Shown here one piece after another: positions 1 to 8,957 of a DNA stretch of 64,000 nt (the stretch's first letter is position 1; each line of letters starts with the position of its first letter). A program made the position numbers and the translations under genes. The notes under the pieces are model-generated. The model made no database searches. It was not told the origin of the DNA and was given only the letters and a program-made list of their open reading frames with translations. Origin of the DNA: an uncultured Pelagibacteraceae bacterium (GTDB taxonomy: Bacteria > Pseudomonadota > Alphaproteobacteria > Pelagibacterales > Pelagibacteraceae); contig CACNIK010000004.1 of assembly GCA_902620525.1 (NCBI GenBank), forward strand, positions 58,354 through 122,353, read 5' to 3'.

Positions 1-481
1 TTTTTAAACGTAATTTTTCCTTGTTATTTCCCTCAAATTTTATCGGTATTGTACATGTTCTCTTAAATACCTGCTTAAGCTTATTTTCTGGTAAACCAAA
101 TATTTGAATTTGTTCTTGCGTTGTTAGATTTGAAATAACTCTACATTTGGATTTTAAATCTTGATTTATATTTTTATTAAAAATATTTTGAATTTCATAA
201 ACATTTTTAGCTAGAATAATTTTGTTTGGGAATTCGCTACTTAAAAAATTTAGGTTATGAATAATTGATCCATTTTCACTGATAAATGGAAATTTAAAGT
301 TGGCTTCATTATTAAATTCTTTTATTTCATCCTCGGTTTTACTAGAATTCGGTATAATTATAATATTTTTGTTTTTTAACTCTTTTAGGAAAATTTTAAT
401 ACTGTCGAACTTAAAAGTATCTCTATTTAAAAGTGTTCCATCTAAATCGGTAAATATTAAAATGGAAGAATTTGAATACAT
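1..481 (-). CDS. HAD-IIB phosphatase, mannosyl/glucosyl-3-phosphoglycerate phosphatase-like (partial, runs off left edge)
   Basis: Reverse strand from ATG at 481 reads MYSNSSILIFTDLDGTLLNRDTFKFDSIKIFLKELKNKNIIIIPNSSKTEDEI...FPFISENGSII; HAD motif I DLDGTLL and the SKT/ENG pattern of the MPGP family. Confidence 0.75.
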   Translation of the reverse strand, partial: MYSNSSILIFTDLDGTLLNRDTFKFDSIKIFLKELKNKNIIIIPNSSKTEDEIKEFNNEANFKFPFISENGSIIHNLNFLSSEFPNKIILAKNVYEIQNIFNKNINQDLKSKCRVISNLTTQEQIQIFGLPENKLKQVFKRTCTIPIKFEGNNKEKLRLK

Positions 482-509
482 TTAAACTTTTAACACAAAA
501 ATAGTAAGA

Positions 510-1952
510 TTATACTTCAATAACTAAAGTATCTTTTGAACCACCGCCTTGTGAACTATTAACTATAGTGCTTCCTTTTCGAAGAGCTACTCTAGTAAGG
601 CCACCAGTTGTAACCCATGAAGTTTTGCCACTAAGAACGAACGGTCTTAAATCAAGATGTCTTGGTTCAATTGAGTTTTCTGAAATTGTAGGAGTTGTTG
701 ACAAAACTTCAAGTGGTTGGGCAATGTAACCTTTTGGATCTTTATTAATCTTATTTATAAAATCGTTTTTTTCTTTTGTTGAAGCTTTGGGTCCTATCAT
801 AATACCATTTCCTCCAGATCCATTAGTTGGTTTTATTACTAGTTCTGAAATATTCTCTAAAACATGCTCTCTTTCTATTTTGTTTCTACATAAAAAAGTT
901 TCAACTTGATTAATTTTTGGCTCCTCATTTAAATAAAATTTTATCATTTCACCAACATATGAATAAATAGCTTTATCGTCCGCAATTCCTGTTCCAGGTG
1001 CGTTGACTATTCCTACGTTTCCTTTAATCCAAGATTTGAATAGACCGGCAACACCTAAAAGTGACTTCTTATAAAAAGTTTTTGGATCTAGAAAATTGTC
1101 ATCTATTCTTCTATAAATACAATCTACCTTTAACGGACCTTTAACCGTTTTCATGTAAACATAATCTTTTTCTACGAATAAATCTTTACCTTCAACTAAA
1201 GCTATACCCATTTGATCAGCTAAAAATTCATGTTCAAAATAAGCCGAGTTATATATACCTGGTGTAAGTAAAACCATATGTGGATTTTTAGTTTTTTTTG
1301 GTACGCATTCTTGCATACAGTTATAAAGTTTATTTGGATATTGATGAATTGAAGATACCTTGTATCTTGTAAATAATTCTGGAAAAACATCTCTCATCAC
1401 CATACGATTTTCAAGCATGTAAGATACACCTGATGGAACTCTTAGATTATCCTCTAAAACTAAAAACTCTCCGTCTTTATTTTTAATTAAGTCAACACCT
1501 GATATATTAGACCAAGCTTTGTGCTTAGGTGAAAATCCTTCACATTGCTTTAAATAATAAGGAGATTTGAAAACCAATTCCTCAGGAATTAATTTTTCCT
1601 TAAAGATTTTTTTTTCATTATACACATCATCTATAAAAAGATTGAGCGCTTTGACTCTTTGTAATAATCCCTTTGAAACTTTATTCCATTCTTTTTTTTC
1701 TATAATTCTTGGGATAATATCTAAAGGCCATTTTTTTTCGTCTTGTCTTTTATCAGCAGAATAAACTTTAAAATTAATACCTCTGGCATTAATAGTGCTT
1801 TGACAGTTTTTCTCAATTTCATTTAATTTTTTTATTCCATATCTTTCTAGGATGCCTGATATGGTTTTAGCTTGTTTTCTAAGCTTATTATCTAAGTTAA
1901 AATACTCATCATAAGACTTGCTAGAGTTATATTTTTTCCATATATCAACCAT
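510..1952 (-). CDS. Circularly permuted ATP-grasp family protein (amidoligase-like)
   Basis: 480 aa; LVLEDNLRVPSGVSYMLENR, VKPTNGSGGNGIMIGP; divergent from an Anbu-type protease. Confidence 0.85.
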   Translation of the reverse strand: MVDIWKKYNSSKSYDEYFNLDNKLRKQAKTISGILERYGIKKLNEIEKNCQSTINARGINFKVYSADKRQDEKKWPLDIIPRIIEKKEWNKVSKGLLQRVKALNLFIDDVYNEKKIFKEKLIPEELVFKSPYYLKQCEGFSPKHKAWSNISGVDLIKNKDGEFLVLEDNLRVPSGVSYMLENRMVMRDVFPELFTRYKVSSIHQYPNKLYNCMQECVPKKTKNPHMVLLTPGIYNSAYFEHEFLADQMGIALVEGKDLFVEKDYVYMKTVKGPLKVDCIYRRIDDNFLDPKTFYKKSLLGVAGLFKSWIKGNVGIVNAPGTGIADDKAIYSYVGEMIKFYLNEEPKINQVETFLCRNKIEREHVLENISELVIKPTNGSGGNGIMIGPKASTKEKNDFINKINKDPKGYIAQPLEVLSTTPTISENSIEPRHLDLRPFVLSGKTSWVTTGGLTRVALRKGSTIVNSSQGGGSKDTLVIEV

Positions 1953-2059
1953 AAGTTAAAATTATTAATTATTTAGACAATTAATCAAATGCAAGAAATA
2001 GATGTCTGGCATGTGTAATTTGGATTATCTATAATAGACTAAATATTTTAACATTAATT

Positions 2060-2785
2060 ATGACTTATTGTGTTGGTATAAAAACAAACGAGGGCGTAGT
2101 TTTGGCATCGGACTCAAGAACTAATGCTGGTTTAGATAACGTCAATATTTACTCTAAGATGTTGACTTATGATGTAGGAGATAGAACAGTAATTATAGTA
2201 ACATCTGGAAATTTGGCTACCTCTCAAGCAGTTTTTAAATCATTAGAAAAAGATATAAAAAATAAAGATAGCTCGTTAAGTTTAAATACCTGTAAAGATT
2301 TTGAACAGATTGCATCTTATATTGGAAAACTCAATGTTAAACATTCATCACCTGATGGAGTAAATACGGACAGTTTAGTGCTAGGATCTACTTTTATTAT
2401 TGGAGGACAGATAAGAGGACAACAATTAGAACTGTACATGGTTTATCCACAGGGTAACTATATCAGACCTGCTGATAGTAAGCCTTATTTAGTAATAGGT
2501 GAAGTTAAGTACGGCAAACCAATTTTAGATAGAGTTATAACTCCAAGTGTTTCTATTGGGGATGCTTCAAGGTGTGCATTAATTTCTATGGACTCAACTC
2601 TTAAAAGTGATCTTACAGTTGGACCACCTATTGATATTGCTGTTTATAAAAAAGATGAAAAAAAAATTTCTTATTTAAAATGTCTGAATACTAGTGATGA
2701 TGATTACGCAAAAGTTTGTAACCAATGGTCAGATAAAGTTTTACAAGTTTTTGACACTTTCCCTAAATTTGATTGGGAAAAATAA
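2060..2785 (+). CDS. Proteasome-type (Anbu/HslV-like) Ntn-hydrolase peptidase
   Basis: MTYCVGIKTNEGVVLASDSRTNAGLDNVNIYSKMLTY is characteristic of Anbu proteins. Confidence 0.85.
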   Translation: MTYCVGIKTNEGVVLASDSRTNAGLDNVNIYSKMLTYDVGDRTVIIVTSGNLATSQAVFKSLEKDIKNKDSSLSLNTCKDFEQIASYIGKLNVKHSSPDGVNTDSLVLGSTFIIGGQIRGQQLELYMVYPQGNYIRPADSKPYLVIGEVKYGKPILDRVITPSVSIGDASRCALISMDSTLKSDLTVGPPIDIAVYKKDEKKISYLKCLNTSDDDYAKVCNQWSDKVLQVFDTFPKFDWEK

Positions 2786-2798
2786 TTAAATTTTCAAA

Positions 2799-3215
2799 TT
2801 AATCCCCAATATAATGAAGATTAATTTTTCTTTGATGTTTTTGAGTTCTATGTTCAAACAAAAAAAGACCTTGCCAAGTACCTAATACCAAATTGGAATT
2901 TTTAATAGATAAGCAAAGATTTGTTGAAGTTAAAATTGTTTTTAAATGTGCTGGCATATCATCTTTGCCCTCCATTTTATGAATATATCTGTTATCCATT
3001 GGTACTAGTTTATCGAAAAAGTTTAGAATATCTTTTTGTACGTCAGAGTCTGCATTTTCTTGAACAATAATTGATGCGCTTGTATGTAAAATGTTAATAT
3101 TTAAAATTCCTTTATTAAAATCTTCATTCTTTATCCATTGTTGAACACTTGAGGTAAAATTATAAAGTTTTCTACCTTTTGTGTTTATTTCCAGTTGGTG
3201 AAATTTTTGTATCAT
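2799..3215 (-). CDS. YjbQ/UPF0047 family protein (secondary thiamine-phosphate synthase)
   Basis: 138 aa; ILNINILHTSASIIVQENADSDVQKD and GTWQGLFLFEHR motifs. Confidence 0.85.
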   Translation of the reverse strand: MIQKFHQLEINTKGRKLYNFTSSVQQWIKNEDFNKGILNINILHTSASIIVQENADSDVQKDILNFFDKLVPMDNRYIHKMEGKDDMPAHLKTILTSTNLCLSIKNSNLVLGTWQGLFLFEHRTQKHQRKINLHYIGD

Positions 3216-3217
3216 AA

Positions 3218-4306
3218 TTATTTAATATCACCAATATAAGTTCCGAGAGAAAGTGCTGTTTCAACTAAAGGATCATTTCTTTTAACGTTTCTATAAGTTT
3301 TTATACCTTTGTCTATTGGAACGTCTACTACTCTTCTATTGTTCCATGCAACCATTCGATTAAAATTTCTTTTAGCTAATAAGTCAACTGCATATACACC
3401 AAAGGCACTTGCCAATATTCTGTCATTTGCAGTTGGGGGAGCTCCTCTTTGTACATGGCCTAAAGTAGTTACTCTGCACTCAATATCAGTTTTTTTCATT
3501 ATTTCAGAAGCTATATATTCTCCTATCCCACCCAATCTTTTTTCATCATTTATATATTTTTGTATTACTTTTAATCCATTTTCTTTTTTTACTGCCTCGG
3601 CTACAATTATTAAAGAGTGTTGAATTTTATTCTCTTTCATCTCGTTAAGTTTATTAATGATTCCTTTTATTGAATATTTTATTTCAGGTATTAAAATTAT
3701 ATCAGCCCCACCTGCTATACCTGCATTTAGAGCAATGTGGCCTGCGTCTCTTCCCATTACCTCTAATATCATTGATCTTCTATGGCTTGCCGCAGTTGAT
3801 TGTAAATTATCTAAAGCTTGAGTTGCAACATCAATTGCTGTGTGAAAACCAATAGAATTTTCTGTGGCCCCAACATCGTTATCAATAGTTTTTGGAATTG
3901 CGACGATATTCATTTTTCCTTTCATAGCTAACTTTTTTAATATTCTCATACTTCCATCTCCCCCAATAATTATTAAACCGTCAAGATTTAAAGATTTGTA
4001 ACCCTCAATAATAAGTTTTGAGGTATCTATGATTTTTCCTTTTTTCTTAAATTTAAAAGGATTGTCTTTGTTATTGGATCCTAAAAAGGTTCCTCCTTGT
4101 CTTAATAAATAGCCTCTAAAAATATTTCTAGTTAACTTCTGCACGTCTGGTGGTCTTCTGGCTAAACCAATGGTTCCATCTCTAATACCATAAACATCCA
4201 TATTATATTTAGTCTTAGCCCTGAAAAAAATTGATCTAATAGCTGCGTTCAGTCCCCCACAATCGCCTCCACTTGTCAAAATTCCGATTTTTTTTATTTT
4301 GCTCAT
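3218..4306 (-). CDS. pfkA: 6-phosphofructokinase
   Basis: KIGILTSGGDCGGLNAAIR, GGDGS, PKTIDND, GRDAGHIA, LGHVQRGAPPTANDR; ORF extends to 4333 but MSKIKKIGILTSGG (4306) is the likelier start. Confidence 0.9.
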   Translation of the reverse strand: MSKIKKIGILTSGGDCGGLNAAIRSIFFRAKTKYNMDVYGIRDGTIGLARRPPDVQKLTRNIFRGYLLRQGGTFLGSNNKDNPFKFKKKGKIIDTSKLIIEGYKSLNLDGLIIIGGDGSMRILKKLAMKGKMNIVAIPKTIDNDVGATENSIGFHTAIDVATQALDNLQSTAASHRRSMILEVMGRDAGHIALNAGIAGGADIILIPEIKYSIKGIINKLNEMKENKIQHSLIIVAEAVKKENGLKVIQKYINDEKRLGGIGEYIASEIMKKTDIECRVTTLGHVQRGAPPTANDRILASAFGVYAVDLLAKRNFNRMVAWNNRRVVDVPIDKGIKTYRNVKRNDPLVETALSLGTYIGDIK

Positions 4307-4360
4307 TATGAAATTTATTTTTTTAGGAATCATGATAATATAACATATCTTATTAGAATA

Positions 4361-5773
4361 ATGGAAAAAAAAGCAAAAATTATAGCGACTATCGGTCCAG
4401 CAATATCATCTTCTAGTCAAATTAAAAAATTAATTACACTTGGTGTAGATGCATTTAGAATAAATTTCAGTCACGAAACGAAAGAATTAAGAAAAATAGT
4501 TCAAAGAATAAGAAACCTAGAAAAAAAAACAAAAAAGAAAATTTCTTTAATTGCAGACTTGCAGGGTATAAAATTACGAATAGGTAAGATTAATAATAAC
4601 TTCGCATTTGTAAAAAAAAACCAAAAATTTATTTTTGATCTTAGTAAAAAAGAAGGAAATTCGTTAAGAGTTAATTTGCCCTATCCTTTTATAATTAAGA
4701 AAATTAAGAAAAACAATATTATTTTGATAGATGATGGAAAATTTGCTTTTAAAGTCATCAAAAAGTCAATTACTTCAATTACAACAAAATGTTTGAGTCA
4801 AAATTGTAAGTTAAAAAGTAGAAAAAGTTTTCATGTATCTAAAATTTCTTTGCCTTTTAATAGCTTAACTTCAAAAGATAAAAAAGATATTAGAACAGCA
4901 AAATCAATAGGGTGTAATTGGATAGCATTATCATATCTACAAAATTCAAAATTAATTTATCAAACAAGAAAATTAATTACAAAAGATATTGGTATAATTT
5001 CTAAAATTGAGAATAAAATAGCTTTAAATAATATTAATGAAATTATCAAAGCCACTGACGCCGTAATGATAGCTAGAGGTGATTTAGCTTTAGATGTAGG
5101 ACATAGCGAAGTTCCTAAAATACAATTATCTTTAATTAAAAAATGCAATAGATTTTCAAAATCAGTTATCGTAGCAACACAGATGTTAGAAAGTATGATA
5201 GAAAATTTTACACCAACCAGAGCCGAAATTAACGATATCGCTACTGCAATTTTTCAAGGGGCAGATACCGTGATGTTATCTGCAGAAACTGCCGTAGGTA
5301 GGTATCCAATACAATCTGTTAAAACCATGTTTAAAACTATTATTTCAACAGAAAAATATAAGAGGGATCATATTGAAGACTTTAAAAATTCAATTGAAAC
5401 AAAAAAAGATCCTATTAAATCCATAGTTTTATCTGTAAAGGATTTGGCATACAATCCATCGGTAAAGGCTATAATAGCATTTTCAAATTCTGGTAAAACT
5501 GCTAAATTAGTTTCTGCAGTAAGACCCAGCGTAAAAATAATAACTATATCTCCAAATATAAATATAAGTAGACAAATGTCATTATTATGGGGTGTTCAAT
5601 CTATAAAAAGTAAAGATGCTAGAGGATGGAAAGACATGATTAATATATCTAAACAAATAATAAAAAAAGATAAATCTATTAAAAAGAATGATTATGTTGT
5701 TATTACTGCAGGTTTACCTTTTGGTAATGCTGCTATGACTAATATGATAAGACTTTATAAAGTTGGAACATAA
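4361..5773 (+). CDS. pyk: Pyruvate kinase
   Basis: AKIIATIGPAISS, FRINFSH, IARGDLALDVG, ATQMLESMIENFTPTRAEINDIATAIFQGADTVMLSAETAVGRYP. Confidence 0.95.
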   Translation: MEKKAKIIATIGPAISSSSQIKKLITLGVDAFRINFSHETKELRKIVQRIRNLEKKTKKKISLIADLQGIKLRIGKINNNFAFVKKNQKFIFDLSKKEGNSLRVNLPYPFIIKKIKKNNIILIDDGKFAFKVIKKSITSITTKCLSQNCKLKSRKSFHVSKISLPFNSLTSKDKKDIRTAKSIGCNWIALSYLQNSKLIYQTRKLITKDIGIISKIENKIALNNINEIIKATDAVMIARGDLALDVGHSEVPKIQLSLIKKCNRFSKSVIVATQMLESMIENFTPTRAEINDIATAIFQGADTVMLSAETAVGRYPIQSVKTMFKTIISTEKYKRDHIEDFKNSIETKKDPIKSIVLSVKDLAYNPSVKAIIAFSNSGKTAKLVSAVRPSVKIITISPNINISRQMSLLWGVQSIKSKDARGWKDMINISKQIIKKDKSIKKNDYVVITAGLPFGNAAMTNMIRLYKVGT

Positions 5774-5934
5774 TGGAAGAAAAATATTCTATTAATGAAA
5801 TTTTAAATGCGGTAAATGAAATAAATGAAGTTAAGGTCAATACCCAAATAAAACCGAACAAGAGAATCGATAATAGCGATATCCCTGCAAATACACTTAA
5901 GTTAATTGAACAAGCAGAAAAATCAAAAGACTAA
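5773..5934 (+). CDS. Small 53-aa hypothetical protein overlapping the pyk stop (ATGA-type overlap)
   Basis: MEEKYSINEILNAVNEINEVKVNTQIKPNKRIDNSDIPANTLKLIEQAEKSKD*; below the supplied ORF length cutoff; fills the whole pyk-gap gap and overlaps the convergent gap stop. Confidence 0.6.
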   Translation: MEEKYSINEILNAVNEINEVKVNTQIKPNKRIDNSDIPANTLKLIEQAEKSKD

Positions 5935-6935
5935 ATTAGTCCCGCAATTTGAATAGAAGTATCGCACATTCTATTAGAAAATCCCCATTCGTTATCATAC
6001 CAAGAAAGGACTCTACTAAATTTTCCTTTAACTACTTGTGTTTGGGTTACATCAAAAATTGAGCTATGTGGATTATGGTTAAAATCTTTTGAAACTAAAG
6101 GTTTCTGATTAACATCTAGAATTCCTTTAAGCTCACCTTTAGCCGCTTTAATCATTGCATCGTTGATTATCTCAGGTGTTACATCTTTTTCTGTAACCAA
6201 GGTCAAGTCTATTAGTGAAACGTTAGGTGTAGGAACTCTAATTGCAGTTCCATCTAATTTTCCTTTCAAGCTTGGTAAAACTAAACTCATAGCTTTTGCT
6301 GCACCAGTTGAGGTTGGTATCATAGCTCCCTCTGTAGACCTAGCTCTTCGCAAATCTTTATGTAGTGTATCTAAAAGTTTCTGATCTCCAGTGTAACTAT
6401 GTATTGTTGTCATATAGCCATAATTTATTCCAAAATTTTTTTCCAGAACCATTGCGACTGGGGCTAAACAATTTGTAGTGCAAGAACCATTTGAAATTAT
6501 ATTATGGTCTTTTTTTAATTCTTTGCTATTCACGCCTTGAACGACAGTAAAATCAACCTCTTTTCCAGGCGCTGATATAATAACTTTTTTTGCCCCTCCT
6601 TTAAGATGTTTTTCAGAAGTTTTTTTATCGAGAAAGATTCCGGTGCACTCTAAAATTATATCTGCTCCGGCTTTTCCCCAAGGAATATTTTCTGGGTCTC
6701 TCTCTGAAAAAACTTTAATATGCTGATTAGAAATTTTAAATCCATCTTTTGATGTAGTAACTTCATCATTGATAATACCATGGGTGCTATCATATTTAAT
6801 TAAGTGAGCATTCGTTTCAATAGAGCCTAAATCATTAATAGCAACTACCTGAATCTTATTTTTGTAATTTTCAAGAATAGCCCTTAATATAAGTCTACCA
6901 ATTCTTCCGAAGCCATTTATACCTACTTTAATCAT
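5931..6935 (-). CDS. gap: Type I glyceraldehyde-3-phosphate dehydrogenase
   Basis: KVGINGFGRIGRLILRA, SNGSCTTNCLAPVA, SWYDNEWGFSNRM. Confidence 0.97.
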   Translation of the reverse strand: MIKVGINGFGRIGRLILRAILENYKNKIQVVAINDLGSIETNAHLIKYDSTHGIINDEVTTSKDGFKISNQHIKVFSERDPENIPWGKAGADIILECTGIFLDKKTSEKHLKGGAKKVIISAPGKEVDFTVVQGVNSKELKKDHNIISNGSCTTNCLAPVAMVLEKNFGINYGYMTTIHSYTGDQKLLDTLHKDLRRARSTEGAMIPTSTGAAKAMSLVLPSLKGKLDGTAIRVPTPNVSLIDLTLVTEKDVTPEIINDAMIKAAKGELKGILDVNQKPLVSKDFNHNPHSSIFDVTQTQVVKGKFSRVLSWYDNEWGFSNRMCDTSIQIAGLI

Positions 6936-6940
6936 AAAAT

Positions 6941-7294
6941 TTATACGTACCTAAATACAACAATAAAATAACCAACGCAAATTATAGACGCTATCCATAG
7001 TAAACTGCCGACTAATCCGAGCCAAGCTAAATGAATAAACGCACTCCCTAGCAAAGAAACAAATAATCTGTCACCTCTAGTTGTGTCTAAACCTAAAATA
7101 CCTTTTCGGGGAGAGCCGCCTGGCACTTTTTTTTCCCAAATAAGCATTACTGTTATACATAATGCTATAAAAATGAAAAAAGCGGCTGTTTGCCATGTCC
7201 AAGCCATCCATGAAAATAAATCAAAATCAAAAAAACCTTTTTCTTTGGCTTTACCAACCTCACCCCATGTAGCAGCGTATAATTTTGTAAACAT
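6941..7294 (-). CDS. DUF2160 small membrane protein of the glycerol ABC transporter cluster
   Basis: 117 aa; WEKKVPGGSPRKGILGLDTTRGDRLF; position in operon. Confidence 0.8.
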   Translation of the reverse strand: MFTKLYAATWGEVGKAKEKGFFDFDLFSWMAWTWQTAAFFIFIALCITVMLIWEKKVPGGSPRKGILGLDTTRGDRLFVSLLGSAFIHLAWLGLVGSLLWIASIICVGYFIVVFRYV

Positions 7295-8094
7295 TAAACT
7301 CTCCCCATTGCAAATCCTTTGGCAATATAATTTTTAACGAAGTAAATTACAATAGCTCCAGGAATAATTGTTAAAGTTCCTGCTGCAGCTAATAAACCAA
7401 GCTCATAGCCTGAGGTACTTGCAGTTCTTGTCATAGTAGCCGCAATTGGTTTTGCGGCTGTAGCCGTTAGCGTTTTAGCTAATAAAAGTTCAACCCATGA
7501 AAACATAAAACAGAAAAACATAGTTATTCCTATTCCTGCAGCGATTGTTGGAACAAAAATTTTAAAGAAAAACCTACCAAAAGAATACCCATCTACATAG
7601 GCTGTTTCGTCTAGTTCTTTAGGTACTGCAGACATAAATCCTTCTAATATCCAAACTGCTAAAGGTATATTAAATAAACAATGTGATAGAGCAACTGCTA
7701 TATGGGTATCAAACAAATTTACTGAAGAATAAAATTGAAAAAACGGCAAAGCAAAAACTGCTGGTGGAGCCATTCTATTTGTTAACAACCAAAAGAACAA
7801 ATGCTTATCACCTAAAAATTTATATCTAGAAAATGCATAAGCGGCTGGTAAAGCTGCGGCAACAGAAATAACAGTATTAAAAACAGTATAAGTAATTGAG
7901 TTAATGTAACCCATATACCAGGTGCTATCTGTAAAAATTTTTACATAATTTTCTGTTGTAAATTTTTGTGGCCATAAAGAATATGTATTTATAATTTCAG
8001 TAGTTGTTTTAAATGACATATTTATTAACCAATAAATCGGTAGCATTAAAAAAATTATATATAATGTAGGTACTAACCATTTATATTTTTTCAT
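7294..8094 (-). CDS. glpQ: Glycerol ABC transporter permease
   Basis: MalG-type permease; EAA-like loop ELDETAYVDGYSFGRFFFKIFVP; operon context. Confidence 0.85.
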   Translation of the reverse strand: MKKYKWLVPTLYIIFLMLPIYWLINMSFKTTTEIINTYSLWPQKFTTENYVKIFTDSTWYMGYINSITYTVFNTVISVAAALPAAYAFSRYKFLGDKHLFFWLLTNRMAPPAVFALPFFQFYSSVNLFDTHIAVALSHCLFNIPLAVWILEGFMSAVPKELDETAYVDGYSFGRFFFKIFVPTIAAGIGITMFFCFMFSWVELLLAKTLTATAAKPIAATMTRTASTSGYELGLLAAAGTLTIIPGAIVIYFVKNYIAKGFAMGRV

Positions 8095-8957
8095 GACTGT
8101 GCCTCATTTTTCATCATTAAATTATAAAATACCCAACAAACTAAAAGTACGATAAAGAAATATATTAATGACATTGCAGCTGCTGGTCCTAAATCAAATT
8201 GACCCAAAGCCATTTTAACTAAGTCAATAGATAAAAATGCTGTAGTATTTCCTGGCCCACCTCCTGTTAGTACAAATGGCTCAGTGTAAATCATAAAACT
8301 ATCCATAAATCTTAATAAAATTGCTAAAGTTAAAACCTTTTTCATTTTTGGTAATTCAATATATCTGAAAGTTGCCCATCTACTAGCACCATCAATTTCT
8401 GCAGCTTGATAGTACGCAGGCTGAATTGAGTTAAGACCTGCATAAGACAAAAGAACAACTAAAGATGTCCAATGCCAAACATCCATTAAAATTGTTGTGA
8501 ACCATGCATCACCAGGTTGTTGGGTAAAATTATAATCAAAACCCATTGCATTTAATGAGTGACCAAGAAAACCAATATCTGGGAGTGCAAATATATTCCA
8601 CATTGCTCCAACAACATTCCAAGGAATTAGAAGCGGCATAGACATTAAAATTAAACAAACTGGTACACCCCATCCTTTTTTTGGCATTGTAAGTGCAATA
8701 GCAATTCCTAAAGGTATTTGGATTAAAAGTATTATAAAAGTAAAAGCAAATTGCCTTCCTAATGAAGCATGAAATCTTTCGGATAACAAGATTTGTTTAA
8801 ACCACCTTGTACCTTCCCAAGCGAATACGTTGTTTCCAAAAGTTTCTTGAAATGAATAATTTACGACTGTCATTAAGGGAATAGCTGCATTAAATGCAAC
8901 AAGAACGAATACGGGAATTACAAAATACCAAGCTTTTTGATTAATAGTTTTATTCAT
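8091..8957 (-). CDS. glpP: Glycerol ABC transporter permease
   Basis: MalF-type permease; YYQAAEIDGASRWATFRYIELPKMK; operon context. Confidence 0.85.
   Translation of the reverse strand: MNKTINQKAWYFVIPVFVLVAFNAAIPLMTVVNYSFQETFGNNVFAWEGTRWFKQILLSERFHASLGRQFAFTFIILLIQIPLGIAIALTMPKKGWGVPVCLILMSMPLLIPWNVVGAMWNIFALPDIGFLGHSLNAMGFDYNFTQQPGDAWFTTILMDVWHWTSLVVLLSYAGLNSIQPAYYQAAEIDGASRWATFRYIELPKMKKVLTLAILLRFMDSFMIYTEPFVLTGGGPGNTTAFLSIDLVKMALGQFDLGPAAAMSLIYFFIVLLVCWVFYNLMMKNEAQS

Noticed and set aside
300-485. Plus-strand ORF 300..485
   Set aside because: Antisense to the partial HAD phosphatase, whose reverse-strand frame has a clear DLDGTLL motif; the plus-strand translation is low-complexity and spurious.
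3309-3855. Plus-strand ORFs 3309..3623 and 3670..3855, and similar shadow ORFs elsewhere (e.g. 6163..6384, 10525..10806, 20750..21055, 37464..37847, 49575..49814, 60970..61269)
   Set aside because: They lie antisense inside strongly supported genes and show no family motifs; expected by chance.
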